A DNA stretch of 64,000 bases from Urechis unicinctus (GCA_034190875.2 CM067353.1:32901199-32965198), one strand, 5' to 3'. Counted from the first letter of the stretch, positions 1 through 14,733 are shown. Notes: generated by a model not told the origin, from the sequence alone. A program made the numbers and translations.

Positions 1-1198
1 TAACACGTCCAACCACCTTAAACAATACATTCCACATAGGCATACTGAATTAGCATATTACAAGCAAAGCCACATTTAGCCAGCGGTAAGGTCAAAGCAA
101 ATAGATGACTTTAATAATTATCTTCCAGCTTCGAGGGACCTAGCTCGTGAGCTAACACATTGGCGGTGTGTTATAACCGTTGTTTCAGGTGGTACTGTCC
201 GGATCCGATCCATTTTCAACTACAGTGGTCATGTCAACTTTAGTGGATGGCTACATGCCTAACCACCAAATATACGATGCGGCAGTACAAACCGTTTTGC
301 CATTTACCGTTTACAGGTAATTTAGAAACAGCTCTCCATTCTTGCTCTGGATTGAAACGTCTATTATACAGCATTTTCGATGTAACATTAACTGCTTGGC
401 TGCTCATAAAACCAGATCGCACGACAATATATTAGATGGCCATGATGGCAATAATGTTGTCTGCCGATATATCATCACTGATGTGTTTTTTTATGCCTAC
501 AATAATTTAGAGCAGCTTCCATGGTTACATAGCTAGCTATTTGCGTGATGCTGAATTGGAACAGAACGATTTAAGCCAAAGTTAAAGTTTGGTTGCCCGG
601 CATTCACGCGCGATCAGAATAATCAACGCCACCGAAATTTGACACCAGTAGTTGCAGAAAATGTATATGGATATGATGCAAGAAGGACACATGAAACACA
701 AAAATAAGGCACAAATGGATATCGAAAGTGATTGGTTATGCCAGACCTGTTTTCACCGCAATGTGAGGTATCATACATCATGACACACAACAACCTCTCG
801 TTGCCTTTAATACTGCTGTTGCATCTTAAGCTCTACCGATCGCATTCCATCGCATTCCTATTAAGATTTCCTGCTCTATATATTATGTCAATGCGTACGG
901 AACAATTGATAAGGTACACTTGCTTGCTGTTAGAGTTGTTAGATACGCCGTCGATAGTCTGAGCCACATAATCCAGTAATTGGTAACCCCAGAGAAACTT
1001 TTCACGCAGAATACATTATTCAGAATAATTTCTGCGCCTATGCTTGGCCACGGTTTCTGCCAATAAACAATAATGGCTCGTTGAGTATTCGTCATTTGTA
1101 TACACTATGTGGACAAATTTAAATGAGCGCGCGTTTTATTGAAAATGCCACTTGTGCAAATGTACACATCGATATTTTGCCCATTTATAGATATAGAT

Positions 1199-1237
1199 AC
1201 ACACAGGCACATACACACAGACACACACACACACAAA
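1199..1237. repeat. CA-rich simple repeat
   Basis: Imperfect (CA)n/(ACAC)n microsatellite, interrupted by G and T. It produces a histidine/threonine-rich chance frame that is not coding. Confidence 0.7.
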
Positions 1238-4200
1238 CATCAACAGAACAAGTGGACATCATACTTTTAACTTTAGAGGCACCCTTTATGACTTGCATTC
1301 GGTCGCACATGATGGGGGGTTATGTATCACAGTCGCGGAATAATACCGCGGCGAGAGAATTCTGCAGTATTATTAACTTATCCTGCAGTTATAATCATTA
1401 ATTCCACGAGATCAATCATTTAGCTGACATAAACGTAGATTAATCCCGTGAGATAAATCACATGGCGTATAAAGCTCTCATGGAACAATTACACGTTTTG
1501 TATACGATTGCTCCACCACTCATATATACAGAGATCGCTTAAAAGAAACCCTCATCTGCTCCTTCAAATTAAAGTGGCAGGTCCAGCTAAGAAAGTGTCG
1601 CATACGCAGAGTCATCATTCAAGATTACTGATAACTTATATATACCAAAATAAGAAAATTCAGTTGTTTCACACCATAATTCAAATATATCACTATGTTA
1701 AATTATACTCCCGCAAATTATCTCGTTGAACAATTGAGTTATCCAGTGGGATAATTCCATGCTTTCTACCGTAATCGTAATCACAAATTATTGCCTATCC
1801 ATTCTCGAGTTAGAAAAGCCATAAATTTAAGAACCGTTGTGGCCCACCTAACTGTTACAAATATTTTTTCCCAGGGTCAGGGTAGCACCAAAAGTTTAAG
1901 TCAATAAGATTTCTTCTTGATGTTGTTCTAATCTTGATCAATAGCTAATGGAATACTCGGGATGATTATCAATACTTTCGATGGTCTATCCACAGACGTT
2001 TAAATCACCATATCTTTAATATGATGCTCAGACGACGTACAAAGGTACGTAGTATTGTTACTGATAGCACCAAAACAGGTACATCTTGGACATGAACTTT
2101 GGAGGACTTTTCAAATCTGCTAACTTTATTCAATGAGATTCTGTTGTTTTCTCTCTGGGTAAACCCTTGTGACAAATGTTGGTGAGCTGTATATCTATAC
2201 CACAGATTGCAATGTTAATTCCCGATTGTTTTGGAGGTCCTTACGCCTCTATATTACTAAGGATAAAAATCAGAGATGCCGTTTCAGATTAAGCTCATTG
2301 GTTCATCAGATTTATCACCCAGTTTGTTTTCAATCGATGAAAATATGTGCTAGTTTAAAGGTGTTGTGGCTGAGGTGCACATCGTTGAATTATCGCAGGA
2401 TCAAATGATCAAAAAGGCGGGCTTCACAAGTGCAGCATCCGGGACAATTCTTCGAGCTTTGCTCCAAAGCAACACCTGATACAGAAACTGACTGGTGTAA
2501 GATAGAAAAACTTGATCATCTTTAACTGTAGATAGATGTTAAGAAAATATCAATTACAAATTGAGACTACAAATGACACGGGAAGTTAGCCAGATAAGAG
2601 TACAACGGTAATGCAACTACAAAGCAATTGCGTATCTTAAATCTACATTAATTATACATTTAGGCATGTTAATACAACAAGCAACATATATCAAGTTAAA
2701 CAGTTGCTAATGGAAGAATTATTATAAATGAGACCAATATAAACATTAAAGTATACAAAGAATTTGAAAAGATAATAAACATCTGCAAAATGTGTGCATG
2801 ACGCCATTTGGTTGCTAATGACTAACCTTGCGGCGTCGCTATGTGTTTGCACTGATTACGCGGCGTGTTGTCTTGGTTATTGATCGAGTTATTAACGCTA
2901 TGATCTATAAACAGAGAGTGAGTTTAAGTATATTCTTAAGTTGAATGCCAGACCGCCACTTGTTGTTTTCACTGTGGGAGCTTGTATCGCTAGGTATTGT
3001 TCAATGCTAGCTGGTTGTCTTTTGCAGTTTATGTAAGCAAAACCTGCGTCTAGGCTTTTGGTTTGGAAGCCAGATGTGGTATCAATATAGATGTAATGAC
3101 TTTGAATAGCAAAACATTGCAACGCAGTGTATGAATTCGCTCGAATTAATAAGCATACAGTACTATGCCGTGAGATGAATTACAACTAGATCTCTATGTA
3201 GTTGTTGATGATGAAGTAACAAAACACCCAGTATTCAATTGCAATAACATAAAACAGGCTGATACATCAAGGTCAAATTTAAATAAATGAATGCAGGGGG
3301 CAGTTTATTACTACCCAAGCATTGGACTTAACCATAATACCGCTAGCCGACCTAATTCACTTACGTCCCATGCAGAATTGTCCCGTTAATCAGTCGGATC
3401 ATGTCCGGAGGTAATGTATATTGTCCCTGGCCAAATACACTGTCGGCATCAGCAGTCGCTATCTGGTACGATAGAACACTGACTGGTACTTTCCTTCATA
3501 ACTATGCGGGATGTCTTTTGACGGGCTGGTTTATATAGAGCTATATATTGTAACGATATGGTCCTGAGTGATGATGATTTGCTAATGTTATTTAGTATTA
3601 GAATTGGTTCTTATTGGAAGCTGCTTAATGAGATGCAGTCACATTCACTTATGTTTAAATACTTGGTTTGAAGCTATCTATTTATTTATTTATGAAGGGG
3701 GTTTTGACAAAGATGGCTGCCGGTTAGGAAAGTTATGCTATGACGAGATTGGCGGTCAGTATTAAGCAAGATGCTGTTACTATCGGTAGGTTTATTGATA
3801 TCTGCACATCATGCTGGCTGCTTACTCGTCTTGGTTACCAAGGAGTGTTTGATTGCCTAGGAGTTAAAGCAATCCATTTTTGTCCGGCCCTGGTAGTTTG
3901 AGTGCCGCGTGCGTAGCAGCTCAACCCTCTCTCCCAACCGACTGACCATGCTGCCTCTGCCATACCACTGCCTTCGCCCCTACATCAGATACTCACCGTT
4001 TCGGATTCCTTGTATGATGCGTACCATCGTAATGTGTTGGAGGCGGAGGTAGCTTTGGGATGGTTGAGAATTCCTCTCCTTATATGGAGGCGGTGAAGCC
4101 AATTCCAAACACACACTCACTTCTACTCCAAGAAACCACTCTACCTCTTTTTGTGTTTGTTCCCGGATAATACTGAAAATTAACCAACCTTAGTTCAAGA

Positions 4201-7200
4201 CGGAGACCTTCGTTTACCTGTGCACTCTTAAGCTGTGTTGGTAAATCAGAAGTAACAAGGAACTAGCAATAAAAGAATAACTAGTAAAATATATAAGCCT
4301 TACCCTAGGGCGTGATATATATGTTAATCTGATCTGAGCAAGAAGTAAAGTTAACAATGCAAAAGTACACCCAACAAGCATACCCATGTCACAACCTGGC
4401 TCTAATACTCAAAGGCTTATGTGACGGAACGTCCCCATAGAGTATCAAGTACATCTCTCACAAAAAGGGTACCCAGGGTGGAGCCGGATTAGCGTATTCA
4501 ACAAGGAATCCGTACAGCCTAATGCTAGCGGTTAATGTTACTCTAATTGATAATTAGGGATTAGAGTACTTATAATTACATTTTGTTTACATTGAACTCT
4601 TTCCAGCACAGCAGCTATAGCGAGGGATGATTCTGGTTAACATCTGTTAAACTCTTTGCGATGCGCTTTTAAATAGACGACCCATCATTTTCAATCCCCT
4701 TAGCTTCTTTTGGTTGGTCAAATCCATCTTCGTCTTAAGTCAATACTCCTTGGCCACTGTTACACCCCAGATGGCTTCAACTTTAAGTTGTGACGAAGGG
4801 GCGACCATTTCTGTTTGGCAACGTCATTATCAATACCCTTTGAATTTATAAATTCGTTTGTCGGGAACCATATTAAGTTCAAATTGATAGGATAACATTA
4901 CAATCAGATAATTCACTGTGTACTGTGATTCTGGTATTCGGTCTGCTTATGCATTGCCCCCTGTGTACTGTGGTGTAGGCATTTTCTCTGTTGATGTTAA
5001 GCCCTGAGTTTTGTCACCGAAACAATCTGTCACATCTAAGTGAAACGGAAAAAAGCATTGATATTTACCGGCGGTGTTTGCAATGCAATTATGTGCGCGA
5101 GTAATGGGGTAAATGTTGAGCCTGTTGGAAGAAAGGCGGATTTTTATTGTTTGTACAGACCAACACCAAGGCATGGCGCTAGCTGACTCCTTCAGGTCGC
5201 TGGACGACAAAACGCTTACATCGGCTGGTAACTTTCGCTGATATTAAAGCATCGCTCAATTTTCTGGCGATGTCAGCCTGCTGCTGCTGCTTGTATTCAT
5301 ATGAGTGCGGAAAGTGCTGTTATCCTGGCTAGCGATATCATCACTGCTATTTGACAATGCGGTATGCCAGCCTGAAATTAGGAAAGGGACATGTTAATAA
5401 ATACGCTCTATATATTTTATGTGCAATATAATAGTCTCAGTTTGTTCAAGGTAATGACTCATTCGCCGTCATTTTATTAACATGGTTCTATAAGAAACCA
5501 TGATGTCCCATATTGCCATCATTTGATGCCCCTGAAGATCCGACTTCCGGGTCAGCGATCGGTATTGTAGGAGCACTACATCTTCAGTAGCATATGTTCT
5601 TGCCAATATATTGGTTTATATTCGTTCTTGTAGTGTAATGATACAGATCATACACGGAAAATTACTATCATACCTATGTGTATCCAGTTTGAGCCGGTGA
5701 GGTGTACGTGCTCGCAAAGTCTATGTGCGATCCAGTATCTCATATGTTTATCTATCTAATCAATTTCCCGTGCAAACGTACGTCTAATGGTTGACTGCTA
5801 TGTTGTTCCAAAGGCTGAAATATTCGGCAATAACTAAACTCCTCTACTATTTATAGAGTCAAGATTTCTTCTGGTCACAGCATATGACATAACCTTACAT
5901 GAACTAGCATATACAGATTACTTATGACAATAACTTAAATGTGCAATCAGACACATAATTGTTTTAACGTCACCTGGTCTCTCTTTTACTACAACAAGGG
6001 TGTAGCAGAGGAAGTAGATACCAATCAACGGGACGTTTTGCTCTTTTAGTGCTATAGCTCGATTCGTACTTTTTCGAACATATCTATACAACCTTAACGC
6101 ATTCTAGATACTTCATTGTTCTGCAAATAGATCACAGTTTAAGTTTCAAGTAATTTTGATGGAGGGCTTACGTTGTATCTACTTGATTATGGTCGCGATT
6201 TAATGAAATGATCGTAGTGTTTGATTTATTTAAATATCGCCATGTTGGTGGTACCCTCACAATGTGGGTCGTATAATTATAGGGAAGCGTAGTGATGCCT
6301 GCGTGTCTATTTATGAACACTACCGTCGGACTACCTCGCCAGTAGGTGTATACGATGATTGCTACTTAGTTGATTTCCTAAGTTCATATTGCCTCAAATA
6401 ACATGAAACTGACATGCTCAGCAACCACCCAATTATCTACTGCCATACTGCGTTCCACAAGGATACTCTCATTGCGAGCGGTACTAGGAAGGTTTGATTT
6501 GCACCCCCGCATAATATTATACTTACAGCATAAGAGAGCGACCACCGCAGGTGGAGAAACCTAGACGCGTGATTTAGCATCATGCTATTGTGAAATGATT
6601 GGGAATACACTATTAATAGTAACCGCAAATATAACTGGGAAACATTATTACTAAGCCATGAAACAAGATAAGAAATAAGATTCACAGGATTGACCCGATA
6701 TAGGATATAAAACAGCATTTTAACAAATATGCTGAATTACCCTTTCCTACCTACAGTCCAAAGAAGGTATTATATTTGTTAAGACCCTTAATTTGAGTGG
6801 AGTCCGCAAAGTATGGGAACTTGTATTAATAAATGACCGTTAGCAATTCAAATTACGGCTGTCATCTTCAAGCTTGCAAATAGACAAAGCAAATTACTGC
6901 GTAACATTTTGCAAGTTATGTCGCAATTATGGATTGTTTTTTTGAGAGGAGCAAAATGCCCACGATTGAATTGTTATCAGTCTGTCACAGCTGCTAACCA
7001 ACCTGTAGTCAGAAAACCTTAATAACTAGACGTCGCTCACATATTACGTACCTGTCGACCCATTTCTCAGAGACATGAATTTGAAAGCTTATACTTTCAT
7101 TGAAAGCCACTCACACGATCTAGCCAGAATATGATCGTGAAGCTTCAGAACCTTGATGATGAGGCAATGATGCGTTGCTGTCTAGCGTGTCCAATGTATT

Positions 7201-7319
7201 AGTATACGTCTCTGTCACTCAGCCATTTCCTGTGGCGTAGTTTTTGGCTGCTTCAGCTCTCGATCCACAGATGAACGGTCGAATCGGTCTGAATGGTTCC
7301 TCGTGACTTTGACGATGGT

Positions 7320-7412
7320 GTTACATGGCGATCCATCTCTAATATTGGATGCACCCGACCCTTTGATAATTGCGTTACATGGCGATCTATTTCTTATATT
7401 GGATGCACCCGA
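7320..7412 (+). repeat. Two-copy 54-bp tandem repeat
   Basis: A 54-bp segment beginning GTTACATGGCGAT starts at 7320 and again at 7374. Both copies share GTTACATGGCGATC and ATATTGGATGCACCCGA with a few substitutions between them. Because 54 is 18 codons, a small open frame over it (7293-7526) shows an 18-residue repeat with the core VTWRSIS. Two copies in a 77-codon frame are not enough to call it a gene. Confidence 0.7.
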
Positions 7413-8460
7413 AATGCTTCAATGTTGTTTAATGAAAACACGCCAATTATAGGGCAGGTTTATTTCCTCTGTCTCCCCGTGGATGCTGCATATTTGTATT
7501 CATTATATCTCCATAAACTGACATGATCCAACAGCAGCCATAGTGAGTTACTTAGCTTGATGTATTCGTCCTTGCATGAGGAACACCATGTTACGACAGA
7601 TGCTGGTAGCGTGGGGAATGAGGAAGCACATTCTGGAATGGATGTGAACGTGGATGTCTCGCATTTCGTTCCCCTCTCGCAAAACGTGCTGCCTTAGTGT
7701 GAGCTTACATCATATAAATACATCAATATATCATATATGCAGAGCAACCTGTCAGATGTATGGGTATACCTAATGTGTGTACGGCGGAGTGGAGGCTTCT
7801 ACAACCAACTTGTATCAGTCATCTAGATGGCCATAACATCGCGGTATTTGGACATGTGAGGATAATAATCACACCTTGGGCTAGCTGCTAATAACATGCA
7901 CATGTTTGTTTGCGTGTGGATTGCATGCGACGAGTTAATTGATCTCATCTGCGTCTGTCGTAGCTCTTGTGTTTCCAACGGGCGGCGGCCTCACATCCCC
8001 CCCCCCCCGGAATACATTGCCGACATTATACTCTTGCGTCATGGCTGTTATAGGGCGCCAGTTTGGCTTCCCTATAACTTTAACAGTCTATCGATCTCGT
8101 AGTCCATCAACCAACAAGCTGGCCAGTACTTAATCTAGTCCCACATCTTTTGTCTCTGACACACGGGTGGTAACAGGCGCTATACAAGTGGGAAAGATAT
8201 CCGTCCTTGTATGAGGGGGCAAAGCCGTTGTAGGAAGGTAAGCAGTGTTAATCGTCACAGTTATAACAATGTATCACCAAACATGAGCCTTTGATTGCTC
8301 TTCTCTCTGTGGTTTTGGGGATGGGTCACTTAGTTGATATGTTCTGTCTTGTGTATCGGGTGGTGTGCACATAAACCGAGGTGGTCCAATCACAAAACAT
8401 CCAACGGAATATTTGTTTATTGAACATTCACTCATATGTTTTCAATTAAATCATGCATAT

Positions 8461-8498
8461 GGTGATAATGTTATGCTATGGTGATAATGTTATGCTAT
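8461..8498 (+). repeat. Two-copy 19-bp tandem repeat
   Basis: GGTGATAATGTTATGCTAT occurs twice without spacer. This looks like replication slippage and no function is apparent. Confidence 0.75.
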
Positions 8499-11400
8499 TG
8501 CTGAGGATAGCAATAATTCATGCCCACTTAAGAAGGACGACCATACCATCACCAGTAATGGCTGCATCAGCCCATGCTTATGTCGCTGCCGCGTATGAGA
8601 GCTTTTGACGGCACCAGTGCTATGTAACACCAGATTCCTCATGTCCCCCGTGAGGGAACCTCACAAATGTATTATTTACTCAAAGAAGGATTTGTGTAAA
8701 TGCAATTTATCACAATCGTGATCTATCATCAGCACTCGAATAGCTCACGCAATTGCTGTAATAGTTACTTACACGTACTGGGTAGACATTTAGATAGGGA
8801 ACCAGCGCAATCATGCATCGAACCAATTGCAATTGGTGTGGATATACCATCCTTCATCAATATCATATCACGCCAAGTGGCCTTCAAAAACAAATCGATG
8901 ACACACCAGTAATCTACCCAAATAGGGTAACCTGTGCGTTATTGCGCAAAATTGTTTTTGTATAACAAGTTATTATCATAATACGGAAAGAGTGGTCTGT
9001 GGGCAATCTATTGGTGACATTTTGATTACATTCACTGCAAAAGCAATCAGCGCGGACAGTGCCGCTAAGCTTGCTTGAGACGCAACTGACTAAGCCTTTT
9101 TATTCTTTCGCTGAATGTAACACTGCCTCAATGTCGAGGATGATTGATTATAGGTGATGCTTTACTTCATAAGTCGTGAATGGGTAACCTTGGGTGACAT
9201 GCAGACAGAAAGGATATCTGAGGCGAACATTGCTCTCACCTGACAGAGTGCTGAAAAAGCAAGGTGTGATGTGTTAGTCACGTCTTGATGCGACAAAATG
9301 CAATATCCTTTGAATAAAATTGATATAAAGTTGCAGTTTACGACATCATATATAGATTCACACAGATTAGCTAGCCTATCTGTGCTTTGGAGAACATCTT
9401 ACAGACAGCCTCATCTTACGAAATGATATTGCGTGTTTACTTTAATGCACTCATTGCTGGTCAGATTGCCCATGATTTGTGACGATACTGAGCGTTATGT
9501 TAAGATGCAATGAGAGGCGATGCCAAATCACATAATTTTGTTGAAGACTACAAATTGCAATCGGGTAAACAGTGATGAGATAAGTCCTGGTAGCCATACT
9601 CATAACACGTGGGGCTCTGGCCAGTTGTCGTTCAAAATAGTCCGATCGATTTACCGAAGTAATCTGGTGTTTCATTGTTAGCGTCGTACAAACTTTCAAT
9701 ACCATGAGTACGTAGGTTAACGCACGCGGTCACACCAACGACGGCAGACCTTACTCAAGTAACACACCCAAATAAGCAATCAAAAGGAGGTTTTCAACTC
9801 ATATCATGACAACTAGCGGACGAAAATAAACTCGTACAGACACTATTAGTAGTGCTTAGATCCCTCACTAGCCCATTGAAGTTACATTAGCTTTGATTTA
9901 TGCACACAACGATATGCAAGATGAGCTTACATCACATATTCTGTCTTGAAAAATGTGTACACAAGATTTGATTGTTTGATGAGCATCTGTTTATGTCCGA
10001 GAAGTCAACAAAGTAAAAGTTGAAAAACTATGTTACAGAAAAAGAGGGTCGTTACTTTGACTTATTATGTACTGTTTCACAAAATATATAAACTTTAAAG
10101 GCAGATGTTGAATGCTATCCTTGATCTGCATACTATTAATCATACCTATAGATGACGTCCAATCAGGGCTGGTTGGTGTAGAAACAGCTTGTTGTACAAC
10201 CTACCTAATTGATATGCTACAACAAGAAGGACTGACTGAATAGAGTGAAAACAGTCTTTTAATAGCCAGGGTGTAGTGTTTTCATCGTTTCCCAGTTGAT
10301 GGATAATGTTTTTATCACAATGTTTCTCTTAGTGGCACACGTATGTGAGCTGAGTAAATGATGTTACCAGGTTAGTACTACCTTGCTCTCCTGGAACATA
10401 ACTATTGGCTGAACACAGTGCTAAATGCTAGGGCTTATTCCAGGCCTGAGGATATCAATCAAAGCTTTCTAACTTAATAAGATACTTAGTATATTAATGC
10501 GCAAAATGTTATTCATTATAATCCTGTCGAGTAATATAAGCAATATTAAAGCACAGAAACTGTGAGAAACAGGTCGTAGGGTAATGCTGGCCGATATAAC
10601 CGATACATAATTGGTTAATGCATTAAACGGTGTCCCCTTATGTAGTTATGTGGCGATAAAAGTACCTGAATTGAGATACATAAAGCTTACACTAACTATA
10701 CAACTGAGTTGAACACTAACTGGTTAAGGATGCGCACTATTTCATCGCAATGCCATCCGCCATGGTTGATCTCGAGATTAACATGATGGATGCGGTAGAC
10801 TATTGTGAATTTCCGATATGGGCTAGTTACTGATGCATGCGTTTATGACATTCTGAAATGGTTTCTCGCGAAAGTGACATGACGCATTTATCAAATATCT
10901 TTGTTGGCCCAATCCAAGTTATTGTCTTTTATTTACCACCACTGCCGGCGCTGGTACTTGTCCAGCCACCTCCAATTATTCATGGCTGCGACGGCAGTTT
11001 ATTTGCTTGATTGGCAATTTCCATCAACCGATGAGGTGACCAGGGAACAGCTTACAATATCAAGTGTGGAAGTGCTGATACAGTGCGAAGAGTAATAAAG
11101 TTGCGTTGAAAACGACTTAGTCGGAACGCTAGCAATTATAAAGACGAGCCTCTTATCCGCTGGCGTGCCATACTCTCGTGAGGCATTTGACGAGACATTT
11201 GTGATGCAACAATTCTGCAGCGTAACTAGAGACTTTTGTGAACACAGTAAATCAAACATTCATTCATTTGTCTCTTGTAGGGACTAAAGATATATGTAAT
11301 TGTGCCAATTCTATGTGAGCCGCACGAACAGTAGTTATTTTGACCGAACATTTATCTGGCAAATTACATTTTGCATACTGTCTATCATTGCATGTACTAT

Positions 11401-11710
11401 AAATGCATCACACTCATGCATCTTATTCCGATGTTGAACTATTCTATCGGGGAAATAACGACCTAATATGCCAGCAGCGTACAACTGTTGTCGCTATAAA
11501 AGTGTGTACAGTTCTGTCCTAACATGCAAACATACATTACAACATTTTCATAACTACAAGGAATTACCACTCTTGCTGTTCGCAGAGTTAATTTAATGAA
11601 TATTTGTCGTCATCAATCAGTTTATGAGTCACAAGCAGTGCACATACATTATTTAGTTGATGCTTCATTAAAGCAGTAGTAAGCACCTTATTAGTTGTTA
11701 TCCACTTCTA

Positions 11711-11810
11711 NNNNNNNNNNNNNNNNNNNNNNNNNNNNNNNNNNNNNNNNNNNNNNNNNNNNNNNNNNNNNNNNNNNNNNNNNNNNNNNNNNNNNNNNNN
11801 NNNNNNNNNN
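11711..11810. other. Assembly gap (100 N)
   Basis: Exactly 100 unknown bases, the usual placeholder for a scaffold join of unknown size. Sequence on the two sides may not be adjacent in the genome. Confidence 0.95.
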
Positions 11811-11818
11811 ATAGTAAA

Positions 11819-11927
11819 TGTTCTGGTCTTCCTTCACCAACCTTGCCCTGAGCTCAATTTTGGACCAGGATCCCAGCTTCGCAGGCCGGGGTGTTGTTTC
11901 AAAGGGGTTCTCTATGAATCTTGTCAT
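11819..11927 (-). CDS. Possible coding fragment at contig edge
   Basis: On the minus strand the first about 110 bases after the gap encode a frame with the core ENPFETTPRPAKLGSWSKIE. Its composition is more GC-rich and less repetitive than the surroundings, and it runs open into the N gap. I do not recognise the family. It could be the end of an exon, a transposon fragment or chance. No splice context can be judged because the gap removes one side. Confidence 0.15.
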
Positions 11928-12984
11928 TTCTTTTGTTGTATGCTGTATATTATTGTTCGTGGTGTTTCATAGACGCTATATGTGCAGTTGTGTCTATATT
12001 TGGCGTTGTATCTTACTTCCGGTATCTCTTTGGCTCTCTGTTGTTGTATTGGCTTGAGTCTGATACCAGTGTGGTTTGTAGGATTCAGTTATTGTACAGT
12101 GTCTTATAGATGTCATAATATGTGCTGTTGTATGCTGTAGTTTTTTTGGTTGTGACACAGAGAATTTAATTGTGATGTTTTATGTCGTAGATGAGCTACT
12201 GTGTGATAGTAGGAGACGCTACATTGTCGTCGTGAATTATATTTGCTGTCAGTGTTGTTGAATGGCGTCATTGTGGCATGACGTTTTGTAGACGTTACCA
12301 GCGTGGTCACATCAGATACGTCATGCTACACAATGGAAGTGAGATATCTTAACCACTTGGCATCAGAAAGCGACTCTATTGTTTCAAAGCCAGAACTGGA
12401 AACGCTATTGCCGGGCCAGGAGAGTCGGCCATTGAGCGTTATGATTTGCTATCATAATGTGACACCCCAGCATGGTATGTAGATGCGGGGACAAGATTAT
12501 TGGATTATTGTGTGCCCGAAATATGCATGATATAAACAGTACCTCTTGGAATGAACGGACTTCAACGATATTCCAACACTCATGCGGTCTGACGCCTTAA
12601 AAAACGATTGATCTCATCTTAACTAACTGAGATAAGTGAGTACGCATCGCCGGTAATTGACTTACATAAGAACCGCGCCTTTGTGTTTCAAGGATATGCG
12701 ATAATAATGACAATGATTTAAAGTATTACTTGTATGCTAATGTTCCATATATTTGATGACAATTCGAGGGAATTTATTAAAATTACACACAAGGTTGCTT
12801 TGATGAGAATACGTACATGATTGGCGCCAAAGGGTATAATTTGATTTTTGTACATGTCTGTCACAGTGAAATCTGATACAATAGAAAGACACAGTTGAAA
12901 TATTATATAGACCGTCATTATATGCACGCTGCGAATTCATACATATCATTTTCAGTTGTTTGGGCGGTACACAATACAATCACT
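11928..12984. other. No gene seen
   Basis: TG-rich plus strand with short chance frames only. No motif, RNA gene or repeat boundary was recognised before the inverted-repeat arm that starts at about 12985. Confidence 0.5.
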
Positions 12985-13660
12985 TTGCAACCTTGCACCT
13001 TGATATAGCGATGGCCATAATTTTATCACAAAATCCTAAGGTGTCAGTAAACGCCGACCAACAAGTAACCCCACATCTGAACGGCTGCCAAGGGTAACAT
13101 TGTTTCATATTAAAATATATCAAGCATTCTTTGTGACATAATTCAATAAGCATATTCAGGGAATGAATGAGCGTATTAATGACAATTAGTAATCAAGTGG
13201 TCCGGGAAGGCTAGCAGATGAGCACCCTGTGTTAAGATGGTAGCTTGTGCGCATATAAATGGGCTATCATGACCGCAAGCCTACAGCCTTCCGGCTGCTT
13301 TCATGAAATATAAAGTTTTGTCCCGGAAGGTAAACAGCAACCAGAGGCGCACGATCGACCTGCAATTATCATTAATCCAAATTCCGTACATTGAATTAGT
13401 GTTCAAGAGGCACACATGAGCAATAATTGATTTGCCACACGGTCGCAGATATCCCGTGATATTTGATAAATATCCACTCCGCTTTAGCTGCCGACAATAG
13501 CGTATAGAACATCGTGTTACAATTGTATTATTCAACTTCACATATTTATTACATTGGGAATGATGTGCAAACTCTACTTAATTAGATATCGTCATGCGGC
13601 AATGCAGGTGCATCCTGTGGTCTTTATCGCTAGAATATACCAGGATCTCAATCAGGTCAA
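12985..13660 (+). repeat. Left arm of a 0.65-kb inverted repeat
   Basis: This segment matches 19240-19880 in reverse complement with moderate divergence and small indels. Shared landmarks are CTTTATCGCTAGAATATA, TTCTTTGTGACATAATTCAA and GATATAGCGATGGCCATAAT, which appear in reverse order and orientation on the right. The arms are about 5.6 kb apart (13660 to 19240), with their axis near 16440, and enclose the EGF, TIR and SWIM sequences. The arm could be a dispersed repeat inserted twice in opposite orientation, or part of an older inverted duplication. Confidence 0.8.
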
Positions 13661-13661
13661 G

Positions 13662-13847
<186 letters not shown>

Positions 13848-13859
13848 TATATATACACA

Positions 13860-14445
13860 TACGTCCTGGTGTTGGCAACCGTTGTGTTGTGCCAAGTTGA
13901 TACAGATACTTCGTAGACGTTTTATAAGCTTTCTGACCATCTTCTAACCTGACTTAGCATTGTTATTCGAAAAGAATTGTATTTGGGATTGCAATATTAT
14001 TTGCTTTGTATGCCAGGGTGCTTTTCTTTACCTGGCTGCATATACTTCAAATACAACCGTTAATGCAACTTGTCCAGCAAGACCTGTGCACAAATTTGGC
14101 AAATATGTGTATTCAAACTAATCATTGTAGTAATCTTGTCGAACTGGTGACTGTTGAAAGAGGTAAGAGTGGGGACCTTTTTCCAATGGTACAAACTCGT
14201 GCTTACGTGTACTCCTTAAGGCGACATCGCTTCGGAAAACAATTAATATTATCATTGAATTGGAATGTGCATTTATAATGGTTTACATAGGGCTAATACA
14301 ATGATTTAAGTCTGTTGATAAGTCGCTATACAACGAAAGTCGCAAACGATTCCAAACGGATGGCAGATTGGTTCGAGCAAGAGTGAAGATAAACGGTAGG
14401 CGGGGATGGGGCCCGTGTAATGACAAATGTTGACATCATATTCTC
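13860..14445. other. No gene seen between TA array and EGF promoter region
   Basis: One 90-codon frame (14006-14278) has no recognisable motif. The last part, near 14395-14420, is GC-richer and could belong to the promoter of the EGF-encoding exon. Confidence 0.4.
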
Positions 14446-14451
14446 AACTGA

Positions 14452-14546
14452 CCAATCACAGCTCTAGCTTACGCTGCTGGGGAGTTTAGGGTTCTACTAT
14501 CTACGTCCTTACTGTCACGGTAGAGCGCTCACAACTGTTTATAAAA
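14452..14546 (+). promoter_or_regulatory. Putative core promoter: CCAAT and TATA boxes
   Basis: CCAATCA lies at 14452-14458 and TATAAAA at 14540-14546, about 190 bp before the first EGF cysteines. The spacing of about 80 bp between the boxes is normal for an animal promoter. A start site would be expected near 14570. Both motifs are short and occur by chance in AT-rich DNA, so the call depends on position upstream of a likely exon and in the same direction. Confidence 0.3.
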
Positions 14547-14733
14547 TCATTCTCGGTTCGTGTAGTGCCCATCCTAATATCGCGAGTCAATAGTGGCAGC
14601 CGCAGTCGTGCAATCGTCGTTCAAACGACAGAAGAATACGAAGACATTCACTAAATAACGTGTACGAAGTGGGAAATGGGATCACCAAAATCTCGTTTCT
14701 CTTATTACTGGGTTGTGTTGTCTGGGTTCGAGC

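Larger units (their letters stand above)
1..11710. other. First contig: no recognisable gene
   Basis: I read this stretch on both strands and recognised no protein family, RNA gene or complete mobile element. All open frames are under about 95 codons and lack familiar motifs. Several were called from non-ATG starts. The composition is AT-rich, with one more GC-rich patch at about 3880-4170. A run of 12 C lies at 7997-8008. A short CTG-type run lies near 5277-5292 and an ATTT run near 3676-3692. Exons of an intron-rich gene could be hidden here, but I cannot support any. Confidence 0.5.

Noticed and set aside
3880-4520. GC-richer patch followed by TGTGACGGAACGTCCCC, considered as a fossil solo LTR
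   Set aside because: No second terminal repeat, target-site duplication or internal element was seen. The resemblance is compositional only.
14660-14730. Signal-peptide-like hydrophobic stretch (ISFLLLLGCVVW) just before the EGF exon
   Set aside because: It lies in a different frame from the EGF modules and has no ATG in frame. It may be a pyrimidine-rich intron end rather than a leader.
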